Shown here: piece by piece, positions 30,134 through 39,118 of the stretch
How the letters are laid out: every line of letters starts with the position of its first letter
Position numbering within the stretch: position 1 is the first letter of the stretch
Assembly: GCF_003816055.1 (NCBI RefSeq)
Contig: NZ_CP033906.1
Coordinates: 3,906,001 to 3,970,000 of the forward strand
Origin: Bacillus sp. FJAT-42376
GTDB taxonomy: Bacteria; Bacillota; Bacilli; Bacillales; Bacillaceae
Reading direction: 5' to 3'
Length of the DNA: 64,000 nt
Notes under the pieces: generated by a model
What the model saw: the letters and a program-made list of their open reading frames with translations, nothing else
Told to the model about the DNA's origin: nothing
Database searches by the model: none
Translations under genes and position numbers: made by a program

Positions 30134-30176
30134 CAAAAAAAATCTCCCTGCTACACATTTATTTTAACAGGGAGGG
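30134..30176 (-). terminator. Terminator of the rpoN-glutaredoxin unit
   Basis: On the minus strand CTCCCTG pairs with CAGGGAG and is followed by ATTTTTTTT. Confidence 0.8.
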
Positions 30177-30189
30177 AAAGCTTATTCAA
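30161..30189 (-). promoter_or_regulatory. Probable cggR operon promoter
   Basis: On the minus strand TTGAAT (30184-30189), 17 bp, TAAAAT (30161-30166). It overlaps the last codons of the glutaredoxin-like gene and the loop of its terminator. The predicted start near 30154 puts the CggR operator downstream. Confidence 0.55.
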
Positions 30190-30433
30190 TCCTAACATCC
30201 TCATGTATCCGCTTACTTAAAAAATCTTTTTTTACTTGCCCGTATACCAGGGTTTTTCCGTCCATTTCAATGACCGGAATCATCAATCCGTACTTTTCAG
30301 TCAGACCATCATCTTTTTGAATGTCCACTATTGTATAGGACCCATCCATCTCCTCACACAGTTCCGCTATGATGTTAACTGCTTCTTCACAAAGATGGCA
30401 GCCTTCTCTTGAATAGACGGTCAAATTAATCAT
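30182..30433 (-). CDS. Glutaredoxin-like thioredoxin-fold protein
   Basis: 83 residues with 'VYSREGCHLCEEAVNII' (CxxC redox site near residue 12) and a cis-Pro-type 'GLMIPVIEMDGKTLVYGQV'. A small cytoplasmic thiol-disulfide protein of the DUF836/glutaredoxin type; the partner is not known. It overlaps the end of rpoN by 8 bp, so both are translated from one mRNA. Confidence 0.85.
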   Translation of the reverse strand: MINLTVYSREGCHLCEEAVNIIAELCEEMDGSYTIVDIQKDDGLTEKYGLMIPVIEMDGKTLVYGQVKKDFLSKRIHEDVRIE

Positions 30434-31760
30434 TCCCTGCCTCCGTATAGCGTCTTCTTAAAGAAGACGGCGGTATTTTCAGCTGATCGCGATACTTGGC
30501 AACCGTTCGCCTTGAAATCTTTAAATCATGCCTTTCCAGCATAGCAGAGGCAATCATCTGGTCTGATAGCGGCGATGTTTTATCTTCGCTCTCTACTAAG
30601 CGCAGCAGCATTTCCTTCGCGCCAGCTGCAGACTGTTCCGTTTCCTGCAGAGATCCTATTTTATTGACTAGGAAGGATTTCATTTCAAGCGTCCCATAGG
30701 GTGTTTGCACATATTTTCCTTTTATCGCTCTGCTGACAGTGGATTCATGGAATCCGGACGCTTCAGCTAAGTCGTTTAATGTCAGCGGTTTAAGCATTTC
30801 CCGTTTTCCTGAAAGAAAAAAGGCCTCTTGGAACGCAACAATTTGTTTCATGATTTGGACCATGGTTTGTTTTCGATGGTCCATCGTTTTCAGCAGCCAT
30901 GTCCCCTGCTGTTCTTTAGCGGACAAATATTTCTTCAGTTCAGTCTGCCCATGCTGATTTTTCAGGCTCTCATATTTTCTGCTGATTCTGATTTGGGGTA
31001 CCGCTTCATCGTTGCAGGCTGCCGCGATTCCAGTTTCCCGACGCTCTACAATTAGATCCGGAATAATGTAGGAGGCTTGCCCTCCCGCAAATGCGCTGCC
31101 CGGCTTTGGCTGGAGGCGGAGGGTAAAATCAAACACATCCTGAATGTCCTCCATGCTGAATCCTGAAATTTTCTTTAAAAGCTTCCAGGACCGTTCCGCA
31201 AAAAGCTTGAAATGATCCCTGATGACCGCCTCTGCCACTTTCGGCTTCTCTGTCATCCTCTGCATTTGCAGCAAAAGACATTCCTGCAGGCTTCTCGCCC
31301 CAATGCCTGCAGGGTCCAGGCTTTGCAAAACGTCTATACACCGGTTTGCTTCTTCCGCCGTTAATCCAGTACTGCAGAGCGCATTTTCGGCATCACCGTC
31401 CAAGTAACCGTTTTCATCAAGCATATCGATTAAGAGCCTTGTTCCCTTAGCAATAGATCCATTCGTGCCTGTCAGCCTCAGCTGCTCTTGCAAGTGATCA
31501 GATAAGCTATATGGAGCAGCGCTGGCAGTTTCCATTATGCTGAAATCTCCGCTTTTCCTTTTTGATATTTTTCTATGGTAAAATACATTCAAACCAGATT
31601 GTTCTTTTATTTCAATTAGGGGATTATCCAGAGCCAGTTCCTGTATATACCGCTCCAGTTCCATTGAGTTATATTGGAGAAGGGCAAGTGCCTGTTTCAG
31701 CTCCTGGGACATATGAAGCTTTAAGGACTGCTCCTGTGATAAGCCTTGTTTAATTTTCAT
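30426..31760 (-). CDS. rpoN: RNA polymerase sigma-54 factor (SigL)
   Basis: Start placed at ATG 31760, preceded by GGAGGTAGG; 444 residues. The N-terminal Gln/Leu-rich activator region ('LKLHMSQELKQALALLQYNSMELERYIQELALDNPLIE'), the core-binding domain, and the DNA-binding domain 'LKPLTLNDLAEASGFHESTVSRAIKGKYVQTP' are clear, and the RpoN box near the end reads 'SRRTVAKYRDQLKIPPS'. It directs transcription that depends on enhancer-binding activators. Divergent from yvfG as in B. subtilis. Confidence 0.96.
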   Translation of the reverse strand: MKIKQGLSQEQSLKLHMSQELKQALALLQYNSMELERYIQELALDNPLIEIKEQSGLNVFYHRKISKRKSGDFSIMETASAAPYSLSDHLQEQLRLTGTNGSIAKGTRLLIDMLDENGYLDGDAENALCSTGLTAEEANRCIDVLQSLDPAGIGARSLQECLLLQMQRMTEKPKVAEAVIRDHFKLFAERSWKLLKKISGFSMEDIQDVFDFTLRLQPKPGSAFAGGQASYIIPDLIVERRETGIAAACNDEAVPQIRISRKYESLKNQHGQTELKKYLSAKEQQGTWLLKTMDHRKQTMVQIMKQIVAFQEAFFLSGKREMLKPLTLNDLAEASGFHESTVSRAIKGKYVQTPYGTLEMKSFLVNKIGSLQETEQSAAGAKEMLLRLVESEDKTSPLSDQMIASAMLERHDLKISRRTVAKYRDQLKIPPSSLRRRYTEAGND

Positions 31761-31836
31761 AACGGTCCTACCTCCTCCCTTCATTTTACATGAAGCTAAG
31801 GGATTTTAGGAGAAAAATCAGAAAGGAGAATCCTTC

Positions 31837-32061
31837 ATGAGCGAACTTTTTTCCATTCCTTATTTCGAACAGAATTTTCGCCAGCATATTGAAATGAATC
31901 AGGGAAAAATGGCCAAAACAGATGCGATGAACAGCTATTACCGTTCTGTAGTATCGACGCTTGTTCAGGACCAGCTGACAAAAAACGCTGAAGTGCTTAA
32001 GCGGATTCAGCATCTGGACAAAGCATACAGCACAGTTAAAGCTGAACAAAAACAACAGTAA
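31837..32061 (+). CDS. yvfG: YvfG family protein
   Basis: 74 residues, helical and soluble. 'MSELFSIPYFEQNFRQHIEMNQ' and 'AMNSYYRSVVSTLVQDQLTKNAEVLKRIQHLD' closely match B. subtilis YvfG as I remember it. AAAGGAG lies upstream of ATG 31837. The function is unknown; it is divergently transcribed from rpoN in both organisms. Confidence 0.9.
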   Translation: MSELFSIPYFEQNFRQHIEMNQGKMAKTDAMNSYYRSVVSTLVQDQLTKNAEVLKRIQHLDKAYSTVKAEQKQQ

Positions 32062-32195
32062 ACATTTCCTCTTTTCTTATCTAAAAATATTTGGTACAAT
32101 CCATAAATCAGCAGTGATTCTGCTGCTGCACACACGTCCATTCCAGCCAGTGCCTATGCGCACTGGAGTGTACATAATTCTTATAAAATCAATTT

Positions 32196-32228
32196 AACCG
32201 CCTTCCGGTTCGGGATGGCGGTTTTTTA
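32196..32228 (+). terminator. Terminator downstream of yvfG
   Basis: ACCGCC... / ...GGCGGT stem followed by TTTTTT, about 135 bp after the stop codon. The 390-bp gap from yvfG to the tRNA holds no other feature I can support. Confidence 0.8.
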
Positions 32229-32404
32229 TGCAATTTCAAGGATGACATTTGCATCAAAATAAAGCTTGCAGGGGCTAAATGGCCATCTTCGCCATAACGT
32301 TTTCATAAAGCCCCGCGGTTTTCCCAGCGGTCATTTAACCTGCTTGTGCTGAAAAAGGATACGGAGTATGCACCTGGCGATGCCTCTGAGATCCTGTGCA
32401 AATC

Positions 32405-32438
32405 AAAAAAAGCCCCTCCAGCATAGCCAGAAGGACTG
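32405..32438 (-). terminator. tRNA-Arg terminator
   Basis: On the minus strand AGTCCTTC pairs with GAGGGGCT (two G-T pairs) and is followed by TTTTTT, just after the tRNA 3' end. Confidence 0.75.
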
Positions 32439-32451
32439 TTCTTATTATGTA

Positions 32452-32530
32452 TGGCGCGCTCGAAGGGATTCGAACCCCCGACAGACGTGGTACCGGAAAC
32501 CACCGCTCTATCCAACTGAGCTACGAGCGC
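32452..32530 (-). tRNA. tRNA-Arg (anticodon CCG)
   Basis: The minus strand folds as a cloverleaf: acceptor GCGCTCG with CGAGCGC, D stem GCTC/GAGC, anticodon stem GTGGT/ACCAC around the loop TTCCGGT (anticodon CCG, reads CGG), T loop TTCGAAT, and an encoded CCA end. A single tRNA-Arg beside clpP is also found in B. subtilis (trnQ). Confidence 0.95.
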
Positions 32531-32574
32531 CTTAAGTGTCAGCAAGGAATATTATATGATACTAACCCCAATAA

Positions 32575-32769
32575 ATCAAGCACTTTATTATTGATAATGA
32601 GAAGCTTTGCAAATTTCCAAACCGTTTAAACTATGATCCACCGGAACTGCAGGCAGTAATCGAAGAAGTTCTTTATCATTCCAATGGCATTCAGGCAATT
32701 AAACTGTACGGCAAAAAGCCGAGGGCACCCGTTATGAGGATGCTTAAGTGCGCGCCATGTGTCACTTAA
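32575..32769 (+). pseudogene. Coding-like remnant resembling an L7/L12 C-terminal-type domain
   Basis: An open stretch without start codon reads 'NYDPPELQAVIEEVLYHSNG' then 'IQAIKLYGKKPRAPVM'. The 'GIQAIKLYG' part recalls the 'KIEAIKLYRE' motif of small proteins with a ribosomal L7/L12 C-terminal-like domain. After that the similarity stops and a large hairpin follows. Probably a decayed gene; weak evidence. Confidence 0.3.
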
Positions 32770-32775
32770 GCATCC
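32738..32775. repeat. Perfect 13-bp inverted repeat
   Basis: GGATGCTTAAGTG and its exact complement CACTTAAGCATCC are separated by 12 bp. There is no T tract on either side, so it does not look like an ordinary terminator. Confidence 0.85.
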
Positions 32776-32811
32776 GATCCGGCAATCCGCAGGAGCCCAT
32801 TTACAAAAACC

Positions 32812-33069
32812 CTATGAATCAAGCTTTCTTTTCCGAAGCGGCTTTTCAAGCGAATAGTATTCTTCTTCCAAATCCAGAAGCTTCTCATTCAGCAATGCCC
32901 TTGCATCTTCCACTCCCTGGTTATAAAAATAAGGCCCCAGCTCATTGCCAATGTACTCAAGAAAAATTTCAGCAGCCAGGTCGCCGATTTCCTCATCCCA
33001 TTCTTTGTACAGGTAGTCCTGCAGCTTGGAAATCATATCGGCCTTCGCTTCCTTCTTCAGTTTAATCAT
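32812..33069 (-). CDS. DUF2164 family protein
   Basis: Start placed at ATG 33069, with AGGGCGGAA upstream; 85 residues. The DUF2164 pattern is seen: 'KKEAKADMISKLQDYLYKEWDEEIGDLAAEIFLEYIG' and 'PYFYNQGVEDARALL'. A small cytoplasmic protein of unknown role. Convergent orientation relative to the preceding remnant, divergent from clpP. Confidence 0.85.
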   Translation of the reverse strand: MIKLKKEAKADMISKLQDYLYKEWDEEIGDLAAEIFLEYIGNELGPYFYNQGVEDARALLNEKLLDLEEEYYSLEKPLRKRKLDS

Positions 33070-33238
33070 TCGATTCCGCCCTTTCCTTTTGAGAAACCTC
33101 AATCGGCTTTCATTGAATCTTATCTTATCATTCCGAAGAACCTTTTGTCTGATTTGTTATCTTTTAAAATACGGACTTCCCGGATAATATCTTTTCTAAG
33201 CGATGGGCTATATGTGAATGGCATCTATCGTTTATGCT

Positions 33239-33263
33239 GTTTAAATCCTTATGAAAGGGGTAT
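33239..33263 (+). promoter_or_regulatory. Sigma-B promoter of clpP
   Basis: GTTTAA (33239-33244), 13 bp, GGGTAT (33258-33263): an exact fit to the sigma-B consensus. Located about 120 bp upstream of the clpP start. B. subtilis clpP also has a stress promoter. Confidence 0.8.
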
Positions 33264-33307
33264 GATGAATACAGTCGGCATAGACTGTTAAAAGCCGGTT
33301 GTTTTTG

Positions 33308-33337
33308 TTTGACCTTTATTGACCATAATTGTATGAT
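33308..33337 (+). promoter_or_regulatory. Sigma-A promoter with CtsR operator, clpP
   Basis: -35 TTGACC (33309-33314), 17 bp, -10 TATGAT (33332-33337). The -35 lies inside TTTGACCTTTATTGACC (33308-33324), the reverse complement of the CtsR heptad repeat GGTCAAA-N3-GGTCAAA with one mismatch. Bound CtsR would block RNA polymerase until heat stress. Confidence 0.85.
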
Positions 33338-33380
33338 GATAGTACATAAGGAAATTACATATTAAAAGGGAGGCTATACT

Positions 33381-33986
33381 GTGAATTTAATTCCTACAGT
33401 TATTGAGCAAACGAACCGCGGAGAACGTGCATACGATATTTATTCCCGCTTGCTGAAAGACCGAATCATTATGCTTGGGAGCGGAATTGACGACAATGTA
33501 GCAAACGCTGTTGTTGCCCAGCTTTTATTCCTTGAAGCAGAAGATCCAGAAAAGGATATTTCCATTTACATCAATAGCCCTGGCGGATCCATTACAGCTG
33601 GTATGGCCATTTATGATACCATGCAGTTCATTAAACCGGATGTTAATACTATCTGTATCGGTATGGCTGCATCAATGGGTGCATTCCTTCTTGCAGCAGG
33701 CACGAAAGGCAAGCGCTATGCCCTTCCAAACAGTGAGGTTATGATCCATCAGCCTCTTGGAGGAGCTCAAGGTCAAGCAACAGAAATTGAAATTGCCGCT
33801 AAGCGCATTCTATTCCTTCGTGAAAAATTGAATCAAATTCTTTCAGACCGCACTGGACAGCCGCTTGAAGTGATCAGCCGCGACACGGACCGCGATAACT
33901 TCATGACAGCTGAAAGAGCACTGGAATACGGTTTGATCGATAAAATTATGAACCGCAACATTTTGGATAACAGCGAGAAGAAGTAA
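33381..33986 (+). CDS. clpP: ATP-dependent Clp protease proteolytic subunit ClpP
   Basis: 201 residues; GTG start behind AAAGGGAGG. Serine protease of the S14 family: '[20 protein letters not shown]' oxyanion loop, catalytic Ser in '[14 protein letters not shown]' (about 98), His in '[16 protein letters not shown]' (about 123) and Asp in 'RDTDRDNFM'. It forms a 14-mer that degrades substrates fed by ClpC, ClpE or ClpX, including tmRNA-tagged proteins from the ssrA system in this window. Monocistronic. Confidence 0.98.
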   Translation: MNLIPTVIEQTNRGERAYDIYSRLLKDRIIMLGSGIDDNVANAVVAQLLFLEAEDPEKDISIYINSPGGSITAGMAIYDTMQFIKPDVNTICIGMAASMGAFLLAAGTKGKRYALPNSEVMIHQPLGGAQGQATEIEIAAKRILFLREKLNQILSDRTGQPLEVISRDTDRDNFMTAERALEYGLIDKIMNRNILDNSEKK

Positions 33987-33987
33987 C

Positions 33988-34027
33988 AAAAAAAACGGAT
34001 TGCCCTTTTCAGGCAATCCGTTTTTTA
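33988..34027. terminator. Bidirectional terminator between clpP and crh
   Basis: AAAAAACGGATTGCC and GGCAATCCGTTTTTT flank a 7-nt loop. It overlaps the last codon of the convergent crh. Confidence 0.9.
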
Positions 34028-34282
34028 TATCTCCTGATGCACATATTCCTCAAGCGCTTCAAGCGCCTCTTGTTCATCATGCCCCTCTGCGATCAGCGTG
34101 ATTGTGGAACCTGTGCCAATGGCAAGACTCATTAATCCCATAATGCTTTTGGCGTTTACCTTTTTTCCTTCTTTTTCGAGAAAAATGTCCGAGCCATATC
34201 GATTGGCTTCTTGAACAAATAAAGCTGCAGGACGTGCTTGCAGGCCATTTTTCAGGCGGACTTCCACTTGCTTCTCTACCAT
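34025..34282 (-). CDS. crh: Catabolite repression HPr-like protein Crh
   Basis: 85 residues of the HPr fold. The position of the sugar-transport histidine reads 'NGLQARPA', so Gln replaces His15 and the protein cannot pass phosphate in the PTS. The regulatory Ser46 is kept ('NAKSIMGLMSLA'). HprK, encoded at 51239-52165, phosphorylates it and Crh-P is then a co-repressor of CcpA. Gene order crh-whiA-yvcK-rapZ is standard. Confidence 0.96.
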   Translation of the reverse strand: MVEKQVEVRLKNGLQARPAALFVQEANRYGSDIFLEKEGKKVNAKSIMGLMSLAIGTGSTITLIAEGHDEQEALEALEEYVHQEI

Positions 34283-34361
34283 ATGAATCCCCTCTCCCTT
34301 TTGATCTTTATGTTAAGTGCCTTTGCCATTAAGCAAAAAAACACCATATCCCCCAATTGAA

Positions 34362-35312
34362 TTATTTCATGGAAACCGGCTTTCCGGCTCTTAACTGATC
34401 CGCAATTTGATCGAGCTTCCGCAGCCGGTGGTTGATTCCCGATTTGCTGATTGTTCCGCTGGAGACCATTTCACCAAGTTCTTTTAACGTAACATCCTGG
34501 TAATCAACTCTCAGCCGGGCAATCTCCCTAAGTTTTTCCGGAAGCATATCCAGCCCGATTTTGCTGTCAATGTATTGGATGTTCTCCACTTGTCTTAATG
34601 CTGCGCCGATGGTTTTATTCAGGTTAGCGGTCTCGCAGTTGACGAGCCGGTTAACGGAATTTCTCATGTCTCTGACAATGCGGATATCTTCAAATTTCAA
34701 AAGTGCCGTATGAGCTCCGATAATGTTTAAAAACTCCGCAATCTTTTCGGCTTCTTTCATATAGGCAATAAACCCTTTTTTTCTTTCAAGGGATTTGCTG
34801 TTTAAGTGAAATGTATTCATCAGCTCGCTTAAAGAGTCACTGTGCTCTTTGTAAAGCGAGAAAATTTCAAGATGGTATGAAGATGTCTCAGGATTGTTCA
34901 CGGAACCTCCAGCAAGAAATGCGCCTCTCATGTAGGAGCGTTTGCAGCATTTCTTGTGAATCAGTTCAGGTGAGATCTCCCTTACAAACGTAAAGGATTC
35001 GCCCAGTATTTTTAAATCTTCAAGAATTTCTCTTGCCTGTTCTGTCAGCCTTACAATGTAAACATTGTTCTTTTTAAGCCGCATTTTTTTCCGGACAAGC
35101 AGCTCAACCGCCGCTTCATACTGTCTCTTTAGTAAAATGTATATTCTGCGGGCAATTGCCGCATTTTCTGTCTGAATATCCAGAACCAATTTTCTGTTTG
35201 AGAAGGAGAGGGAACCGTTCATCCTGATAAGAGCGGAAAGCTCAGCTTTCAGGCAGCAGCCCTTGATTTCAACCTGTGTCAGTTCTTTTTTGGTTTCGGA
35301 TGCAAAAGACAT
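34362..35312 (-). CDS. whiA: DNA-binding protein WhiA
   Basis: Start placed at ATG 35312 ([12 protein letters not shown]), preceded by GGAGGTGCAG; 316 residues. The N-terminal half has a LAGLIDADG-homing-endonuclease-like fold ('[22 protein letters not shown]') without nuclease residues; the C-terminal helix-turn-helix reads '[27 protein letters not shown]'. In Bacillus it affects cell division and chromosome segregation. Between yvcK and crh. Confidence 0.96.
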   Translation of the reverse strand: MSFASETKKELTQVEIKGCCLKAELSALIRMNGSLSFSNRKLVLDIQTENAAIARRIYILLKRQYEAAVELLVRKKMRLKKNNVYIVRLTEQAREILEDLKILGESFTFVREISPELIHKKCCKRSYMRGAFLAGGSVNNPETSSYHLEIFSLYKEHSDSLSELMNTFHLNSKSLERKKGFIAYMKEAEKIAEFLNIIGAHTALLKFEDIRIVRDMRNSVNRLVNCETANLNKTIGAALRQVENIQYIDSKIGLDMLPEKLREIARLRVDYQDVTLKELGEMVSSGTISKSGINHRLRKLDQIADQLRAGKPVSMK

Positions 35313-35350
35313 ATTCTGCACCTCCATTTTCCGTTGTGCACGCGCTTGCT

Positions 35351-36304
35351 CTAGATGGATTTCTGCAAAATCCCGTAAAGAAGTTTCGCAACTTTATTCG
35401 TATCGTGTCTGATTACGTCCCGGTCATCGGTAATCAAATGCTCATGTACGATAGAAAGCCCGAGTTTCTCCAGTTCATCCAGATCTGCATGCACAGGCTG
35501 TGCAAGTTCCGCAGCATAGCGCTGTTTGATCGTATCAGGAATGGTGTCTGCATTCACAAGGATGGTATCGATAAATGCACAGTTCATATGATCATAAAGA
35601 GCTTTTATATGATCACTCGCCTTATAGCCCAGTGTTTCACCCGGCTGAGTCATAACATTGCATATATAAACCTTCTTCGCTTTTGCCTTGCACACTTCCT
35701 GTCCGATTTTCGGAACAAGCAGGTTTGGCAGGATGCTTGTATATAAGCTTCCTGGTCCAAGTATAATTAAATCAGCTTCCTGAATGACATCAATTGTTTC
35801 AGGCAGCGGATCAATATTTTCCGGAGTAAGAAATACCCGCTTAATTTTCTTCGCAGAAGCAGGAATCTTGGATTCACCGGAAACGACGGATCGGTCTTCC
35901 ATTTCAGCATGCAGTTCAACACTGCTGTTCGCTGCCGGAAGAACCTTTCCTCTAACATTAAGCACCTTGCTCATTTCCTTAATTGCGTGGGTAAAGTCAC
36001 CTGTAATATTGGTCATGGCAGCCAGTATCAAGTTTCCAAGCGAATGGCCTGTCAGGCTGTCCCCTTTGTTAAATCGATGCTGAAACAGTTCTTCTACCAG
36101 CGGTTCTACATCAGAGAGCGCGGCCAGAACATTTCGAATATCCCCAGGAGGAGGAATCTTCAATTCATCACGGAGGCGGCCTGAGCTCCCGCCGTCATCA
36201 GCGACAGTCACGATTGCCGTAATATCAACCGGATAGACCTTGAGTCCCCGGAGCAGAACAGAGAGCCCGGTCCCTCCGCCGATTATGACGATTTTAGGCA
36301 GCAC
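35351..36304 (-). CDS. yvcK: Gluconeogenesis factor YvcK
   Basis: 317 residues; GTG start. UPF0052/CofD-like nucleotide-sugar-binding fold: '[16 protein letters not shown]', '[16 protein letters not shown]', '[16 protein letters not shown]', '[17 protein letters not shown]'. In B. subtilis it binds UDP-GlcNAc and is needed for growth on gluconeogenic carbon sources and for correct cell shape. Two bases separate it from rapZ. Confidence 0.96.
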   Translation of the reverse strand: MLPKIVIIGGGTGLSVLLRGLKVYPVDITAIVTVADDGGSSGRLRDELKIPPPGDIRNVLAALSDVEPLVEELFQHRFNKGDSLTGHSLGNLILAAMTNITGDFTHAIKEMSKVLNVRGKVLPAANSSVELHAEMEDRSVVSGESKIPASAKKIKRVFLTPENIDPLPETIDVIQEADLIILGPGSLYTSILPNLLVPKIGQEVCKAKAKKVYICNVMTQPGETLGYKASDHIKALYDHMNCAFIDTILVNADTIPDTIKQRYAAELAQPVHADLDELEKLGLSIVHEHLITDDRDVIRHDTNKVAKLLYGILQKSI

Positions 36305-36306
36305 GT

Positions 36307-37227
36307 CTATTTCTTGCTTCTTCTTTCAATATCGCGGTGGGACACATGGGCCTTATAATCCTTTTTATAATACCCCGCGATGTGTTCGGCAAGCGTTACC
36401 GAGCGATGCTGGCCTCCTGTACAGCCAATCGCAATAACAAGCTGGCTCTTGCCTTCCCTTTTATAATAAGGGAGCATAAATGTCAGCAAATCGAGAACCT
36501 TTTCAAGAAACTTGGATGTTTCATTCCATTTCATCACATAAGAAGAGACCTCTTCTTCAAGGCCAGTTTTCAGCCTCATGTGTTCAATGTAGTGAGGGTT
36601 CGGCAGAAATCTTACATCGAAGACAAGATCGGCATCAATCGGGATACCATATTTAAAGCCAAAGGACATAATATTGACCGTAAAGGTCTGTTCTTCAGCT
36701 GCGGAAAATTGCTTCAGGATTTTCTCTCTGAGCTGGCGGGGTTTTAAGTCGGACGTATCGTAAATGATCTGGGCGCGTCCTTTTAACTCCTCCAGCAGTT
36801 CTCTTTCAATCTGAATTCCTTCAAGCGGAAGTCCCGTAGATGCGAGAGGGTGTGAGCGTCTTGTTTCCTTGTAGCGGGTAACAAGCGTTGAATCCTTGGC
36901 ATCCAGGAATAGAATTTGCGGAGTAATCCAGGCAGATTCTCCGATTTCATCAAGAGCCTGGAAAAGGCTGTCAAAAAATTCGCGGCCCCTTAAATCCATT
37001 ACAAGAGCCACTTTGTTCATCTTGGAACCTGATTCCTTCATCAGTTCCAAGAATTTCGGAAGAAGAGTTGGCGGGAGATTGTCTACACAAAAAAAGCCTA
37101 AATCTTCAAAGCTTTGAATGGCAACTGTCTTGCCTGCGCCGGACATTCCGGTAATAATGACCATTTGAATGTCTGAGTGAGTCTGAGTGCTCTCTTCCTG
37201 TCCAATATTTTGGCTTGTCAGTTCCAT
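36307..37227 (-). CDS. rapZ: RapZ/YvcJ family nucleotide-binding protein
   Basis: 306 residues; ATG behind AGGAGG. The P-loop '[18 protein letters not shown]' (about 28-45) is followed by '[13 protein letters not shown]', a Walker B-like '[13 protein letters not shown]', and the C-terminal '[18 protein letters not shown]'. It hydrolyses ATP/GTP; in E. coli RapZ guides sRNA cleavage, while in B. subtilis YvcJ affects competence. The N-terminal 20 residues before the P-loop are variable. Confidence 0.95.
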   Translation of the reverse strand: MELTSQNIGQEESTQTHSDIQMVIITGMSGAGKTVAIQSFEDLGFFCVDNLPPTLLPKFLELMKESGSKMNKVALVMDLRGREFFDSLFQALDEIGESAWITPQILFLDAKDSTLVTRYKETRRSHPLASTGLPLEGIQIERELLEELKGRAQIIYDTSDLKPRQLREKILKQFSAAEEQTFTVNIMSFGFKYGIPIDADLVFDVRFLPNPHYIEHMRLKTGLEEEVSSYVMKWNETSKFLEKVLDLLTFMLPYYKREGKSQLVIAIGCTGGQHRSVTLAEHIAGYYKKDYKAHVSHRDIERRSKK

Positions 37228-37272
37228 CCGGAATTTCCTCCTCCCCTTCTTATGCAGACAAAGGGTATATTT

Positions 37273-37731
37273 TTATTGGGGATCGAGCCTGTAGCTCAGC
37301 AGTTCAAAATCTTTTGTATACGTAAATGTGCCGTAGATGACACCTGATCCCTTTAACATAAAATCAAGAATATGATGGTCACCTGGCGCCATAGGGAGAT
37401 CTGCAATAGCTGCCGGGTCATGCCAGGCAATGAGGCCTTCTTCAGATTCATCCACGTGTTCACCGCTGTAATCCTCTGCAAAAAAGGTAAACATCATCCA
37501 TTCAGAGACAATTTCGTTCCCTTCCTTAATCAAAAAGGTAAAGATCCCCTTTATTTCAGGATTTTTTAAATATATGCCTGTTTCTTCCCGATATTCGCGG
37601 ATAACGGAATCTTTTAAGGATTCACCCTGCTCCATTTTCCCGCCGGGAGCGACCCACCAGCCCCTTCTCGGTTTCTGAAGAAGAAGAACTTTATCGTCTT
37701 TTTTTAAGACACAATTCGTAACACGCTGCAA
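37273..37731 (-). CDS. yvcI: NUDIX hydrolase YvcI
   Basis: 152 residues; TTG start at 37731 behind GAGGTGA. The Nudix box is 'GGKMEQGESLKDSVIREYREETGI' (GX5EX7REUXEEXGU satisfied). It resembles 8-oxo-dGTP diphosphatases, but the substrate is not fixed by sequence; some Bacillus Nudix proteins act on mRNA 5' ends. First gene of the yvcI-rapZ-yvcK-whiA-crh cluster. Confidence 0.9.
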   Translation of the reverse strand: MQRVTNCVLKKDDKVLLLQKPRRGWWVAPGGKMEQGESLKDSVIREYREETGIYLKNPEIKGIFTFLIKEGNEIVSEWMMFTFFAEDYSGEHVDESEEGLIAWHDPAAIADLPMAPGDHHILDFMLKGSGVIYGTFTYTKDFELLSYRLDPQ

Positions 37732-37888
37732 CGTCGTTCACCTCGTTGTGGTAAGCCAGATTTCATTCACTTAATTATACTATTTATATACTTCACTCAC
37801 AACGAACGAACCTTTTAAATTGCAAGGGAATGTCAAAACGTCCTGCTTGTATGGTCTGCACAAGTGCCGGGATGATAGCTAAGAAGGC

Positions 37889-37924
37889 AAAAAAAAGGAG
37901 CGCAGGAAAGGGTACCTGCGCTCT
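37889..37924 (-). terminator. trxB terminator
   Basis: On the minus strand GAGCGCAGG pairs with CCTGCGCTC and is followed by CTTTTTTTT. Confidence 0.9.
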
Positions 37925-38018
37925 AAACATATTTATAAAAGGGGGTCAATTACTATTCTTATCTTACCCCATGTTTATTTCACCTGTGTTACAGGAGAGT
38001 TAAAACCTAATTACGGTT

Positions 38019-38984
<966 letters not shown>

Positions 38985-39077
38985 TTACAAAAAATCCTTT
39001 TCGGATGATTAGTTCGTATTATTATTCCTTACTTCCATCGTATTAAATAATAAAAAAACACGCTATTTTTTTGCTCA

Positions 39078-39108
39078 GAAAAAAAGCTCAGCACCTGTCT
39101 GCTGATCT
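39078..39108 (-). terminator. yvcD terminator
   Basis: On the minus strand ATCAGCA / TGCTGA(G) stem followed by CTTTTTTT. Confidence 0.75.
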
Positions 39109-39118
39109 TTTCATAAGT

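Noticed and set aside
31786..32055. 89-aa minus-strand frame over yvfG
   Set aside because: yvfG on the plus strand has the ribosome site and the family match; the antisense frame has neither.
32303..32629. Frames overlapping tRNA-Arg
   Set aside because: The sequence is explained by the tRNA cloverleaf and its terminator.
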